Shown here: one piece after another, positions 41,280 through 50,732 of the stretch | Numbering within the stretch: position 1 is the stretch's first letter | Layout: every line of letters begins with the position of its first letter | Assembly (NCBI RefSeq): GCF_006715055.1 | Contig: NZ_VFMN01000001.1 | Location: forward strand, 3,224,001 to 3,288,000 | Length of the DNA: 64,000 nt | Reading direction: 5' to 3' | Origin: Lapillicoccus jejuensis | GTDB lineage: Bacteria > Actinomycetota > Actinomycetes > Actinomycetales > Dermatophilaceae | Position numbers and translations under genes: made by a program | The notes under the pieces: model-generated | Database searches by the model: none | Seen by the model: the letters and a program-made list of their open reading frames with translations, nothing else | Told to the model about the DNA's origin: nothing

Positions 41280-42455
41280 GTGGACGACCTCGACCTGGCC
41301 GACGTGCTGTCGGCAGAGATGGGCTCACCAGCGGCAGCGAGGGCTGCGGTCACTGCCGTCGTCGGCGCGATCACCGCTGAAGTGGGTGCTGGCGGACGTG
41401 TTGCTCTGCCGGGCTTCGGAGTCTTCGACGCCGTCGAGCGCGACGGGGTCAGGAGGCTCCGGTTCCGACCCGGGGCACGCTTCCGTCGTGCCGCTGCCGC
41501 GGAGGACCCGCCTCCTCTGCCGTTCTCCCGATACACCGTGACTCCCGGCGTATCCCTGTCGGCGGTGGTGCCGCCGGCCGCGTCGCGGTGCGGCATCTAC
41601 GTCCTGCACTTCCACGAGGGGTCGGTCTACGTGGGACAGACCCGCAACCTCCTCGGACGCTTCTCGTCCCATGTCCGGCACTGGGGCGAGACGGGTCTGG
41701 ACATCGTGGAACTGGACTTCGCTCCGGCCCCACCCGACCAGCTCGACGACCTAGAGGTGCGCACCCTCCAGTGGTTCGAGACCCGTGGGCATCGCCTCCT
41801 GAACGTCGCACTCGTCGGGTTGCCGGCCGGGGACAACTCGCTCGACCTCGTCGTTGACCGCGTGGCCCAGGAGCGGTGGCTCGTCGGCGGCGAGGGGGAG
41901 GTGGACCTGACCGAACGGGTGGACCTGGCGGCCTCGCGCCCCCAGGACGAGGCACGCTTCCTGAGCCTGAGTGCTCGTGACGACTACCCCGTCATCAGGC
42001 TGGCTCTTTTCTCGTACGTCGTCCAGGTCCTCCCCCTTCCGCAGGACACCGAACGACGGTTCTGGGTCATGACCGCCCTCCCGAGCACCAAGCGATCTGC
42101 CTCGCAGCGGCGTCTGGTCACCGTCTCGGTCAACAACGTCGAGACGCTCGTTCTCGTCGAGATCAGGGAAGAGGACGGTACGTGGTCGATCGGCGGGTTC
42201 CTCAACACGGCACCCGGCGACGCGCTCGTGGAGGGTCACATGCGCCGCCGTCAGCGCTATCGGACGGTCACCGCGGTCGATGCGGTCTATTTCGTCGGGT
42301 TGGAGGGACTGTTCTCGCTGCTGCAGGATCCGCAGGTCGTCGCAGCGGCCCGCCGGCTGGCCGTGGGGCTGATGCGGAAGGGCACCGGGATGCTGGGCCG
42401 CTTCCACGACCAGTCTTTGGCGGACGACGTGTTCCTCGTGAGCACCGATCTCTGA
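41280..42455 (+). CDS. HU-like domain fused to a GIY-YIG nuclease domain and an unknown C-terminal domain
   Basis: A 391-residue protein. Residues 4-70 resemble an HU/IHF core: two helices then GGRVALPGFGVFDAVERDG and RLRFRPGARF, matching HU's V-x-LPGFG-x-F and AFKPGKA strands, but the DNA-binding beta-arm between them is missing. Residues 104-176 form a GIY-YIG domain: GIY 105-107, YVG 117-119, Arg122/Arg127, His131, Glu159 and Asn175, so the catalytic set looks intact. Residues 180-391 match no family I know. GTG 41280 follows GGGG at 7 nt. GC3 is lower than in DedA, especially in the C-terminal half, hinting at acquisition. Nuclease activity is inferred. Confidence 0.72.
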   Translation: MDDLDLADVLSAEMGSPAAARAAVTAVVGAITAEVGAGGRVALPGFGVFDAVERDGVRRLRFRPGARFRRAAAAEDPPPLPFSRYTVTPGVSLSAVVPPAASRCGIYVLHFHEGSVYVGQTRNLLGRFSSHVRHWGETGLDIVELDFAPAPPDQLDDLEVRTLQWFETRGHRLLNVALVGLPAGDNSLDLVVDRVAQERWLVGGEGEVDLTERVDLAASRPQDEARFLSLSARDDYPVIRLALFSYVVQVLPLPQDTERRFWVMTALPSTKRSASQRRLVTVSVNNVETLVLVEIREEDGTWSIGGFLNTAPGDALVEGHMRRRQRYRTVTAVDAVYFVGLEGLFSLLQDPQVVAAARRLAVGLMRKGTGMLGRFHDQSLADDVFLVSTDL

Positions 42456-42513
42456 CCCCGGCGCAAGGGCCCATCCGCGGCCGGACGCGTGCCACCATGC
42501 CGCGACGAAACGC

Positions 42514-42930
42514 GTGGCACGGGGAGCCCTGATCGCCACCGCTGCGGCCGTGGTGGTCGTAGGGGGCGGCTGGTCCACGCTCGGCTGGGGGCGGACACCG
42601 GCGCGTCCGCTCCCGCCGGCGGACGCCTCGGTGCGCGACGTGGCCGCCGTCTACCTCGACGCCGCCGTCCACCACGACTGCACGACGACTCAGGCCCTGA
42701 CCACCGGGGCGACGCCGGCCTGGTGCACGGACCCGACGATGACGTCGTACCGAAACGTCACCGGCCCCACCCTGCTGCAGCAGCCCGGCCGCGACCTGCA
42801 GCGCGTCTCGTTCACGATGACGAACACCGAGAGCGCGGAGCACTCGCTCAACCCCGCGACCCGACCGTGGAGCCTGTGCTTCGCCCGCTCGGCCGCCGGG
42901 TGGAGGGTGGCCGACCAGGGCTTCCTCTGA
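42514..42930 (+). CDS. Small exported protein, NTF2/SnoaL-like
   Basis: A 138-residue protein with an N-terminal membrane/signal segment (about 5-20, LIATAAAVVVVGGGW), Pro-rich hinge, then a short alpha+beta domain: SVRDVAAVYLDAAVHHDCTT at about residue 39, TPAWCTDPTM, and WSLCFARSAAGWRVADQGFL at the end, the order of NTF2-like lipoprotein-type domains. Three Cys could form disulfides outside the cell. Start GTG 42514 is uncertain. It is 59 nt after the GIY-YIG gene on the same strand but of different base composition. Confidence 0.55.
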   Translation: MARGALIATAAAVVVVGGGWSTLGWGRTPARPLPPADASVRDVAAVYLDAAVHHDCTTTQALTTGATPAWCTDPTMTSYRNVTGPTLLQQPGRDLQRVSFTMTNTESAEHSLNPATRPWSLCFARSAAGWRVADQGFL

Positions 42931-42954
42931 GCGCGGGAGGCGACCGGACGGGGC

Positions 42955-44544
42955 TCAGTAGCGGAACGTCGAGACCGACGCCTGCAGCTGCTCGGCCAGG
43001 GCGGCGACCTGGGCCGCCCCGGTGGAGGCGTCCTGCGCGGCGCCGCTCGTGACCTGCGCGGCGGAGGCGACGGCGGTGATGGTCGACGCGATCCGCTCGG
43101 CCCCGTCTGCGGCCTCGGCCACCGACCGGCTCATCTCCGTGGTCGTCGCGCTCTGCTCCTCCACCGCCGACGCGATGGTGGCCTGGTAGTCGTTGATGTG
43201 GTCGATGACGGTCGTGATCTCGTCGATGGCCGTCACGGCCTCGCGGGTGTCGGCCTGGATGGTCTGCACGCGCCGCGCGATGTCCTCGGTGGCCCTCGCG
43301 GTCGCCTGGGCCAGGTCCTTGACCTCGTTGGCGACGACGGCGAAGCCCTTGCCGGCCTCGCCCGCGCGGGCGGCCTCGATGGTGGCGTTGAGCGCGAGGA
43401 GGTTGGTCTGCTCGGCGATGCCGGTGATCACCTTGATGACCTGCCCGATCTCGGCCGAGCTGACGCCGAGGCGGGTCACGGTGGCGGTGGTGCCCTGTGC
43501 GGCGGCCACGGCGTCGGCAGCGACCCGTGCGGCCTCGGAGGCGTTCGAGGCGATCTCCCGGATGGAGGCCCCCATCTGCTCCGCCCCCGCGGCGACCGTC
43601 GTGACGCTGGTGGAGACCTCGGCAGCAGAGGTCGACACGGCGTCCGACTGGGCCGAGCTGTCGGCCGCCGCCCCGGAGATCCCTCGCGCGGAGGCGGTCA
43701 CCCCCTCGGCCGCGGTCCGCAGCACGGTCGCGCTGTCGGCGACCGACGCGACGGTGCCGCGGACCCGGTCCAGGGCGGTGTCGAGCGCGGCGGCCATCTG
43801 CCCGACCTCGTCGCGGGACTCGACCTGGAGCCGTCGGGTGAGGTCCCCGGCGGCGAGGGACTGGAGCACGTCGACGGTGCGGCGCAGCGGCCCGGTGATG
43901 CTGCGCGAGATCACCCAGCCGAGCGCGAGGGCGGCCAGGAGCGCGCCCACGGCCAGGACGACGAGCCGGGTCTGGGTCGCGGCGGCGTCGGACTCGGCCG
44001 CCTGGATGGTGGCGCGCGCATCGGCCTGCAGCGAGGCGGCGAGGGCGGCCAGCGGGTCGGCGATCTTGCCCGAGTGCAGCCCGGCGACGCCGACGCGGGC
44101 TCGGGCCAGCGACGCCGCCGTACCGGCGCGGAAGTCCTTCTCGAAGGCGGCGACCTGACCGAGGTACTCGGCTTCCGCGGCCTGCGCGGTCTGGAGGTTC
44201 CCCCGCTGGCCGTCCGTCAGCGGGAAGGTGGCGATCTTCTGGGTGTGCGCGGTGAAGGCCGAAGCTGCGTCCGCGAGGCTGGAGAGGTCGTCGGCGGGGT
44301 CGGAGGACGACGCGAAGTCGTAGGCGACGGAGTTCGCCTGCAGCGCGATCGAGCGGGCGTCGTACCGCGCCGCCGCCACCGCCTCGACCGACTGCTGCGC
44401 GCGCAGCGCGGCCTGCGCGGCCGACCGCTCACCGCTCGCCGCGGAGTAACCGAAGGACGCCACCACGGCCAGGAGGCCGAGGACCAGTCCGAACCCCACG
44501 GCGAGGCGCGCTCCCACGCGGAGCCGCCAGAGCAGCCGAGTCAT
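42955..44544 (-). CDS. Methyl-accepting chemotaxis protein
   Basis: A 529-residue chemoreceptor. Membrane helix 1 (about 12-32), a four-helix-bundle sensor (35-185), membrane helix 2 (about 190-210), HAMP ([20 protein letters not shown] onward, to about 265) and a signalling domain with the conserved tip [20 protein letters not shown] and [15 protein letters not shown]. No CheR-tethering pentapeptide at the end (STFRY). ATG 44542-44544 has AAGGGA at 6 nt; an ATG two codons earlier is too close. No che genes are near. It reports an external signal to CheA/CheW elsewhere in the genome. Confidence 0.93.
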   Translation of the reverse strand: MTRLLWRLRVGARLAVGFGLVLGLLAVVASFGYSAASGERSAAQAALRAQQSVEAVAAARYDARSIALQANSVAYDFASSSDPADDLSSLADAASAFTAHTQKIATFPLTDGQRGNLQTAQAAEAEYLGQVAAFEKDFRAGTAASLARARVGVAGLHSGKIADPLAALAASLQADARATIQAAESDAAATQTRLVVLAVGALLAALALGWVISRSITGPLRRTVDVLQSLAAGDLTRRLQVESRDEVGQMAAALDTALDRVRGTVASVADSATVLRTAAEGVTASARGISGAAADSSAQSDAVSTSAAEVSTSVTTVAAGAEQMGASIREIASNASEAARVAADAVAAAQGTTATVTRLGVSSAEIGQVIKVITGIAEQTNLLALNATIEAARAGEAGKGFAVVANEVKDLAQATARATEDIARRVQTIQADTREAVTAIDEITTVIDHINDYQATIASAVEEQSATTTEMSRSVAEAADGAERIASTITAVASAAQVTSGAAQDASTGAAQVAALAEQLQASVSTFRY

Positions 44545-44581
44545 GAGCATTCCCTTCGCCGGCGCGACCCCGGTGGTCCCG

Positions 44582-44599
44582 TCCTATCGGTCCTATCGG
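44582..44599. repeat. Tandem duplication TCCTATCGG x2
   Basis: Two adjacent 9-bp copies in the 85-nt region between the divergent chemoreceptor and ATPase genes. On the minus strand each gives CCGATAGGA; a doubled control element for the chemoreceptor is possible. Confidence 0.5.
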
Positions 44600-44617
44600 C
44601 CGGGCGGGAGCGGGGCT

Positions 44618-44623
44618 TAGCGT
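44618..44623 (+). promoter_or_regulatory. -10 box for leaderless ATPase gene
   Basis: TAGCGT, 6 nt (GGGACG), GTG 44630. The stretch resembles TACGCT-GGGACC-ATG at 24847-24861. Confidence 0.4.
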
Positions 44624-44629
44624 GGGACG

Positions 44630-45423
44630 GTGGGGGAGCGCGACCGACTCGGGGCACCGCTGCCGATCCGCCGGGTGCAGCGTGCGCCGGACGCCGACGA
44701 CACCGACCCCCGCGCGTGGCCCTGGTCGCTGCCGCCTGTGGCCCAGCTGCTCACCGAGGGCCTCGACCTGGGACCGGTGACGATCCTCGTGGGGGAGAAC
44801 GGGACCGGGAAGTCGACGCTCGTCGAGGCCGTCGCGATGGCCTACGGGCTCAACGCCGAGGGCGGGTCGACCGCGGCGCAGCACCGCACGATGCCGACCG
44901 AGTCGGGCTGCACGCGGCCCTGGCGCTGACCCGCGGGGCCGGGGCGAGCCGATGGGGGTACTTCCTGCGCGCCGAGACGATGCACGGCCTGTTCACCTAC
45001 CTCGACACCTCGCGCGAGGACGCGACCGAGAGCACCCGCACGACCGACCCCCACTTCCACCCCCTCAGCCACGGGCAGTCGTTCACGGCCATGCTGGCCA
45101 CCAGCCGGTTCGACGGGCCCGGTCTGTTCGTCATGGACGAGCCCGAGGCCGGCCTGTCCTTCACCGCGCAGCTCGCGCTGCTGGGCGAGCTCGGTGGGCT
45201 GCGGGACCGCCCCGGCACGCAGGTGCTCGTCGCCACCCACTCGCCGGTCGTCGCCAGCCTGCCGGGAGCGACCGTCCTCGAGCTCGACGAGGACGGCTAC
45301 CACGAGACGAGCTGGGACGAGCTGGAGCTGGTCCAGCACCACCGCCGGTTCCTGCAGCGACCGGGCAGCTATCTGCGCCACCTCGGCGGGCCGGCCGAGG
45401 ACGGCCGGGCCGACCCGACGTGA
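44630..45423 (+). pseudogene. Frameshifted AAA-family ATPase
   Basis: The first frame (GTG 44630 to stop 44929) encodes an ABC-type ATPase start with Walker A ILVGENGTGKST near residue 53 and ends prematurely. The next frame picks up at CTG 44908 with LHAALALTRG, RWGYFLRAETMHGLFTYL, a signature-like LSHGQS, Walker B FVMDEPEAGLS and H-loop VATHSP, through stop 45421-45423. One missing base near 44906-44907 explains both parts; joined they give about 264 residues, normal for the family. Either a recent mutation or a sequencing error. The relatives act on unknown substrates; no membrane or partner gene is adjacent. Confidence 0.8.
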
Positions 45424-45435
45424 GGTCCGCCGGGT

Positions 45436-46617
45436 CTACGGCTCGAAGGCGCCCCCGGCCCCGAAGACCCGGCCGGCGAAGCGCTCGGCGATGCGCCGGT
45501 GAGCGGCGGTGTCCGGGTGCAGACGGTCGGGCAGCGGGAGCTCCCGCTCGTCCGCCTCGCCGAAGAGCGCGAGGCCGTCCAGGTGGTGCAGGTGCGGGTC
45601 GGTCGCCGCGCGCTGGGCGACGACGCGCGCGAGCTCGGCGCGGATGACGGCGAGGGTCAGCCGCCCACCGGCCAGGTCGGCCGGGTCGCCGGTCGCCCGG
45701 AAGGCCACCCGCCCCTCCGCGAGGGCCTCGACGTCGAAGGCTCCCGGTCCGGGGGTGGTCTCGTGGATCGCGCAGTGGAGCGGGGAGACGACCAGCAGCG
45801 GGGTGTCCGGGTGGCCGTCGCGGATGGTGTCGAGGAAGCCGTGCACCGCCGGCGTGAAGGCCCGCAGCCTCATGAGGTCGGCGTTGACGAGGTTGATCCC
45901 GATCTTGACGCTCACGAGGTCGGCGGGCGTGTCCCGCATGACGCGGGCGGTGAACGGGTCGAGCAGCATGCTGCCGCCGAACCCGAGGTTGGCCAGGTCC
46001 ACGCCGCCCAGGAGCGAGGCGGCCACCACCCAGGTGGCCGTGGGGCTCGTCGCGTTGGAGCCCTGGCTGATGGAGCTGCCGTGGTGCAGCCAGGTGCGCC
46101 GTCCCCGGTCGCCGAGCGGGGCCACCGGGGCGTCGGCGCGCAGCTCGACCAGCTCGGTCACCTCCTGGTGCGGCAGCCAGAGCTCGACGTCCTTCTCCCG
46201 CTCGGGCAGGTCGGTGAAGCGGATCGCCTCGGCGGGGACGGAGCGACGTACGGCGGTCCCCGTGGCCGGGTCCATGACCACGGTGTCGCCGCCGGGCACC
46301 CGGGCCTGTCGGACCAGCTCGCCGTCCACCAGCAGGTCGTGCACGCCGAGCGGCCGCTCCGGCAGCCCCGCGTAGGCGTACCGGGTCGGGACGCAGCTCA
46401 GCTCGATCGTGGTGGCGCTGGTGCGGAAGGCGACGCGGACCCCCGCCGGCTGGGCCTCGACCATGGCCAGCTGCGGGTCGGCGTGCCGGGTGCGTACCCC
46501 CTCGGGCAGCCGGTGGGGCAGGAGGCCGCGGGGCGTGTCCTCCAGGTCCAGCGCGCCGCGCACCAGGGCGCCGGTGAGGGGCGTGGAGAAGGGCAGAGGG
46601 GTCGCGTCGGGGGTCAT
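45436..46617 (-). CDS. SGNH/GDSL-type hydrolase
   Basis: A 393-residue protein. The N-terminal ~170 residues form a beta-sandwich-like module (VAFRTSATTIELSCVPTRY; LPEREKDVELWLPHQ), followed by an SGNH esterase domain with HHGSSISQGS (Ser near 180), LGFGGSMLLDP, IGINLVNAD in place of GxND, and DRLHPDTAAH (Asp/His near 364). This two-part plan fits carbohydrate esterase-like SGNH proteins. No signal peptide, so probably cytosolic. Its ATG overlaps the MerR stop (ATGA), so the two genes are translated together. Substrate unknown. Confidence 0.82.
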   Translation of the reverse strand: MTPDATPLPFSTPLTGALVRGALDLEDTPRGLLPHRLPEGVRTRHADPQLAMVEAQPAGVRVAFRTSATTIELSCVPTRYAYAGLPERPLGVHDLLVDGELVRQARVPGGDTVVMDPATGTAVRRSVPAEAIRFTDLPEREKDVELWLPHQEVTELVELRADAPVAPLGDRGRRTWLHHGSSISQGSNATSPTATWVVAASLLGGVDLANLGFGGSMLLDPFTARVMRDTPADLVSVKIGINLVNADLMRLRAFTPAVHGFLDTIRDGHPDTPLLVVSPLHCAIHETTPGPGAFDVEALAEGRVAFRATGDPADLAGGRLTLAVIRAELARVVAQRAATDPHLHHLDGLALFGEADERELPLPDRLHPDTAAHRRIAERFAGRVFGAGGAFEP

Positions 46618-47378
46618 GGGCTCGATCCGTGCTCAGGGGGTGGGGTGGGAGCGGGGGCGACCGGGTCGCCGACCTCGAGGAGGGCGTGCAGCCGTTGCAG
46701 GGTCCGCAGCTGGGCCGGGTGGTAGTACTGCACCAGCGCGCGGGCGAGGGCGTCCTGGGCGGCCTGCTCACCGTGCGGGGACCGGGACGTCAGGTCCAGG
46801 AGCGCCGGGTGGGTCCTGCGCGAGCGGCGGGCCGATCCGAGCATCCGCCGCGCGAGCCGCTCCACCGTCGCGTCGTCGGCGTCGGGGGCCAGCCGCTCGA
46901 ACTCGTCGGTCGCCGGGTCCGCGACGCTCATCGCGTCCCGCAGCTGGTCGAGGTCGCGCGGTCCGAGGACGGCGGAGAGCACGAGGAGGATGCCGCGCTG
47001 CGCCGGCGACAGCGACCGGGCCAGCGGCGCGAACCCGGGTGGCACGTCCACCGGGGAGTGGTGGGCCCGCAGGACGGCCAGCTCCTCGCGGGCGCGGGCC
47101 ATGCGGGCCATCGCGGACCCCAGCTCGGCGTCGAGCTCGTCGAGCTCGTGCCCCAGGTCGGTGTCCTCGCGGTCCCACTCGGCGATCCGGGCCAGCGGCA
47201 CCCCCAGGTCGGCGAGGCGCAGGATCCGCAGCAGCCGGACCAGGTGCGGGACGCCGTACCGCTTGTAGCCGTTGAGGCCCCGCTCGGGCACGTCCAGGAG
47301 ACCGACCTTGTGGTAGTGCCGCACGGTGCTCACGCTCGTGTGCGCGAGGTCGGCGAGCTGCCGCGTGCTCCACGCCAC
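46614..47378 (-). CDS. MerR-family transcriptional regulator
   Basis: A 254-residue regulator. The MerR HTH and wing are STRQLADLAHTSVSTVRHYH (about 4-23) and GLNGYKRYGVPHLVRLLRIL (about 34-53), with a coiled region at 75-110 and a long helical C-terminal domain (DLDQLRDAM; RALVQYYHPAQLRTLQRL) that likely binds an effector. GTG 47376-47378 with AGGGG at 6 nt is chosen over GTG 47396. Forms a coupled pair with the SGNH hydrolase gene and probably controls it. Confidence 0.87.
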   Translation of the reverse strand: MAWSTRQLADLAHTSVSTVRHYHKVGLLDVPERGLNGYKRYGVPHLVRLLRILRLADLGVPLARIAEWDREDTDLGHELDELDAELGSAMARMARAREELAVLRAHHSPVDVPPGFAPLARSLSPAQRGILLVLSAVLGPRDLDQLRDAMSVADPATDEFERLAPDADDATVERLARRMLGSARRSRRTHPALLDLTSRSPHGEQAAQDALARALVQYYHPAQLRTLQRLHALLEVGDPVAPAPTPPPEHGSSP

Positions 47379-47428
47379 CTCGGACCCCCTCACCACGCCG
47401 CCGCCGTCCTCGACACGGTAGCCGCGCC

Positions 47429-47464
47429 GGTCGCCCCGGTCGCCCCGGTCGCCCCGGTCGCCCC
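47429..47464. repeat. Four 9-bp tandem repeats, intergenic
   Basis: GGTCGCCCC occurs four times in direct tandem between the SpoIIM-like gene end (47470) and the MerR start (47378), followed by a fifth partial copy. Outside any likely reading frame. Confidence 0.75.
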
Positions 47465-47469
47465 GGTCG

Positions 47470-48108
47470 TCACCGCGTCGGCCCCACGAGGGTGTGGACG
47501 AGCCACGGCAGCAGCTGGGTCAGGGAGTAGGCCTCCCACACCGCACCGACCACGAGGAGGACGAACGAGGCCGCCGACAGCCACCCCAGACGCTGCAGGC
47601 CGAGCAGGTACGCGCGGCGTCGGCTCGTGGCGCCGAGCGACGCCGGTCGCAGCCAGGACCGGCCCAGCACCCAGGCGCCGAGCAGGAGCAGCACGTACGC
47701 CTCGAACTCGACGACGACGGTCAGCGAGTGCGGGATGAAAGCGACCCACAGGGTCGGGCTGGTGGGGGCGAGCGCCATCCCGATCGTCAGGGCCTTCCAC
47801 CCGAACAGGACGATGCCGAGGAACGGCACGACCATCGACGGCAGGACGATGAGCGCCGCACCGACCGTGAGGGTGTTGACCCCGAGGATCGTCAGCGCGA
47901 AGAGCCACGGGGTGCGGAAGACGCGCAGCACCAGGTCGGTCTGACCTGTCTGGTCCAGCGTGGCGACCTGGCTCTGGTGCAGGGACGGGACGGCGAGGCC
48001 GAGCACCAGCCCGAGCAGGACCAGCCCGAAGGCGACGGCGTTGAGCGCGAGGAAGGGGCGGCGTTCGTCGCGGACGATCTGCAGGGGGCGATGGACGAGA
48101 GCGGTCAT
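47470..48108 (-). CDS. SpoIIM (DUF95)-family membrane protein
   Basis: A 212-residue membrane protein with five or six hydrophobic segments, of the stage II sporulation protein M/DUF95 type: [20 protein letters not shown] (about 22-41), a central block [21 protein letters not shown], then [21 protein letters not shown]. The E-rich helix start (VEFEA) is typical. In non-spore-forming actinobacteria its role is unknown. ATG 48106-48108 has GGAG at 8 nt; an upstream extension of 18 residues is unlikely. Divergent from speB over a 170-nt gap. Confidence 0.78.
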   Translation of the reverse strand: MTALVHRPLQIVRDERRPFLALNAVAFGLVLLGLVLGLAVPSLHQSQVATLDQTGQTDLVLRVFRTPWLFALTILGVNTLTVGAALIVLPSMVVPFLGIVLFGWKALTIGMALAPTSPTLWVAFIPHSLTVVVEFEAYVLLLLGAWVLGRSWLRPASLGATSRRRAYLLGLQRLGWLSAASFVLLVVGAVWEAYSLTQLLPWLVHTLVGPTR

Positions 48109-48280
48109 GGTCGGGGCTCCGATCGGTGGGGTGGGGCGACGCGTGCCCGTCGCGGTCACCACCTCAGACCGTGCTCCTGGCGCAGGGTCAAGCCGGGCGG
48201 TCGGGCGGCTGTGCCACGATGACGTCGCACCGGGGCGGAGACCCGCCGGACGCCGCTCGGTCCGTCGCAGGAGGCAGCCC

Positions 48281-49315
48281 GTGGACCAGCCCGACCGCCC
48301 GTACGACGACGCGCACGCCGCCGCGGCGTTCCTGGAGCCGCCGCGCGTCTCGCCCGGCGGCCCCGTCGACGCGACCGTCGTCCCGCGCTACGCCGGGGAC
48401 GGCACCTTCGCCCGGCTCGAGCGCCTCGACCGGCTGCCGCAGGCCGATACGGTGATCTGGGGCGTGCCCTTCGACAGCGGGGTGAGCTACCGACCCAGCG
48501 CCCGGTTCGGCCCGCAGCACGTGCGCCAGTCCTCGCGGCTGCTGCGGCCCTACAACCCGGCGCTCGCCGTCGCGCCGTTCGAGCGGCGCCTCGTCGCCGA
48601 CGCCGGCGACCTCGGCGTCAACCCGTTCGACCTCGGCGAGGCCATCGCCGGCATCGAGGAGGCGGCCACGGCACTGGCCGGCACGGGTCGCACGCTCGTC
48701 ACCCTCGGCGGCGACCACACCGTCGCGCTGCCGCTGCTGCGCGTCCAGCACGCGCAGCACGGCCCCGTCGCGGTCCTGCACTTCGACGCGCACCTCGACA
48801 CGTGGGACACGTACTTCGGGGCGCCGTACACCCACGGCACGCCGTTCCGGCGGGCGTCCGAGGAGGGTCTCGTCGACCTCGGGCACTCGGTGCACGTCGG
48901 GATCCGGGGCCCGCTGTACTCCAAGCTCGACCTCGACGAGAGCGAGCAGCTCGGCTTCACCGCCGTGCACGCCCGCGACTTCGTCCGGCACCCGGTCGAC
49001 GACGTCGTCGATCGGGTGCGGGCCCGGCTGGGGGACCGGCCGGTCTACGTCTCGGTCGACATCGACGTCCTCGACCCCGCGCACGCCCCGGGCACCGGGA
49101 CGCCCGAGGCCGGCGGCCTGACCAGCCGCGAGCTGCTTGAGGTCCTGCGCGGTCTCGACGGGCTGAACCTCGTCGGCGCCGACGTCGTCGAGGTCTCGCC
49201 GGCCTACGACCACGCCGAGCTGACCGGGATCGCGGCCGCGCACGTCGTCTACGAGCTCCTCAGCGTCCTGCCCACCGCCCCGCCCCGCACCGGCGCCGCC
49301 CGCCGGGCAGGATGA
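48281..49315 (+). CDS. speB: Agmatinase/ureohydrolase family protein
   Basis: A 344-residue ureohydrolase. All binuclear Mn motifs are present: GGDHT (about 143), DAHLD (about 168) and SVDIDVLDP (about 257-265). N-terminal [19 protein letters not shown] supports agmatinase or guanidinobutyrase rather than arginase; these release urea from agmatine, 4-guanidinobutyrate or similar. GTG 48281 has CAGGAGG at 7 nt. An aldehyde dehydrogenase gene follows 46 nt downstream, so a guanidino-acid/aldehyde route is possible. It heads the rightward catabolic cluster that includes pob/pca genes. The substrate cannot be fixed from sequence alone. Confidence 0.87.
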   Translation: MDQPDRPYDDAHAAAAFLEPPRVSPGGPVDATVVPRYAGDGTFARLERLDRLPQADTVIWGVPFDSGVSYRPSARFGPQHVRQSSRLLRPYNPALAVAPFERRLVADAGDLGVNPFDLGEAIAGIEEAATALAGTGRTLVTLGGDHTVALPLLRVQHAQHGPVAVLHFDAHLDTWDTYFGAPYTHGTPFRRASEEGLVDLGHSVHVGIRGPLYSKLDLDESEQLGFTAVHARDFVRHPVDDVVDRVRARLGDRPVYVSVDIDVLDPAHAPGTGTPEAGGLTSRELLEVLRGLDGLNLVGADVVEVSPAYDHAELTGIAAAHVVYELLSVLPTAPPRTGAARRAG

Positions 49316-49361
49316 GACCGACCCCCGACCGACCCTGCCAGCTCCCGAAGGAGATGCCCTC

Positions 49362-50732
49362 ATGACGGGCCACACCCTCATCGACCCCGCGACCGGCGAG
49401 ACCGGCCGCACCGTCCCCTTCCTCGACGCGGCCGGCCTGGAGGCGGCCATCGACCTCGCCCACCGAGCGAGCCGCGAGTGGGGCCGCCGGACCGGCGTCG
49501 CCGAGCGCGCCGCCCTCGTCGCGCGGCTCGGCGAGCTGCACACCGAGCACCGCGAGGAGCTCGCCGCGGCCATCGTCCGCGAGATGGGCAAGCCGATGGA
49601 GCAGGCCCTCGGCGAGGTCGACTTCTGCGCCGACATCTACGCCTACACCGCCGAGATCGCCGAGGCCCAGCTGGCCGACGAGGAGATCACCCTGCGCGGT
49701 GACGCGAGCGGGAGGGCGCTCGTGCGCAGCGCGCCGTACGGCGTCCTGCTCGGCGTCATGCCGTGGAACTTCCCCGCCTACCAGGTCGCCCGCTTCGCCG
49801 CCCCGAACCTCGCGGCCGGCAACACGATCCTGCTCAAGCACGCCCCGGCCTGCCCGGAGTCGGCGGCGATCATCGCCCGCCTCGCGCGCGAGGCCGGGTT
49901 CCCCGAGGGCGCGTACGTCGACCTCGTCGCCGACAACGACCAGGTCGCCACCGTCATCGCCGACCCGCGCGTCGCCGGGGTCTCGCTCACCGGCTCCGAG
50001 CGCGCCGGCCGCGCCGTCGCCGAGATCGCCGGGCGGAACCTCAAGAAGGTCGTCCTCGAGCTCGGCGGGTCCGACCCGTTCATCGTCCTGTCGACCGACG
50101 ACCTCGACGCCACCGTCGAGCAGGCGGTCGCCGCGCGGCTGGACAACAACGGCCAGTCCTGCAACGCGGCCAAGCGGATGCTCGTCGTCGACGAGCTGTA
50201 CGACGCCTTCCTCGAGAAGCTCACGGCCGCCCTGCTCGCCGTCCGGCCGGGCTCGCCCACCGCGGACGGCGCGCAGCTCGGCCCGCTCTCGTCGTCGGCG
50301 GCCGCCGAGCGGCTGGCGGAGCAGGTCGACCGCGCCGTCGCGCACGGCGCCACCGCGCACCGCGCCGCCGAGCGGGACGGCACCTTCTTCGCGCCCGTCG
50401 TGCTCACCGGCGTGACCGCCGACAACCCGGTCTACGCCGAGGAGCTCTTCGGGCCCGTCGCGACCGTCTACCGCGTCGCCGACGAGGCGGAGGCCGTGCG
50501 GGTGGCCAACGACACGTCGTACGGGCTGGGGTCGTACGTCGTGACGACCGACCCGGACCAGGCGCTGCGCGTGGCCGACGCCCTCGACACCGGCATGGTC
50601 TTCGTCAACACGGTCCTCGCCGACGCCGCCGAGCTGCCCTTCGGCGGGGTGAAGTCCTCCGGCTTCGGCCGCGAGCTCGGCCGCGCCGGCTTCGTCGAGT
50701 TCGTCAACCGCAAGCTCATCCGCATCGCGTGA
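49362..50732 (+). CDS. NAD(P)-dependent aldehyde dehydrogenase (succinate-semialdehyde dehydrogenase-like)
   Basis: A 456-residue aldehyde dehydrogenase. Motifs: MPWNFPAYQVARF (about 131-143), SLTGSERAGRAVAE, catalytic Glu in VLELGGSDPF (about 233) and catalytic Cys in NGQSCNAAKR (about 267), ending VNRKLIRIA. The length and motifs fit the GabD/Sad-type short semialdehyde dehydrogenases. ATG 49362 has GAAGGAG at 8 nt. The stop overlaps the pobA start (GTGA). It could oxidise a semialdehyde from the SpeB-like product or 4-hydroxybenzaldehyde to 4-hydroxybenzoate, which would feed pobA; both are inferences. Confidence 0.9.
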   Translation: MTGHTLIDPATGETGRTVPFLDAAGLEAAIDLAHRASREWGRRTGVAERAALVARLGELHTEHREELAAAIVREMGKPMEQALGEVDFCADIYAYTAEIAEAQLADEEITLRGDASGRALVRSAPYGVLLGVMPWNFPAYQVARFAAPNLAAGNTILLKHAPACPESAAIIARLAREAGFPEGAYVDLVADNDQVATVIADPRVAGVSLTGSERAGRAVAEIAGRNLKKVVLELGGSDPFIVLSTDDLDATVEQAVAARLDNNGQSCNAAKRMLVVDELYDAFLEKLTAALLAVRPGSPTADGAQLGPLSSSAAAERLAEQVDRAVAHGATAHRAAERDGTFFAPVVLTGVTADNPVYAEELFGPVATVYRVADEAEAVRVANDTSYGLGSYVVTTDPDQALRVADALDTGMVFVNTVLADAAELPFGGVKSSGFGRELGRAGFVEFVNRKLIRIA

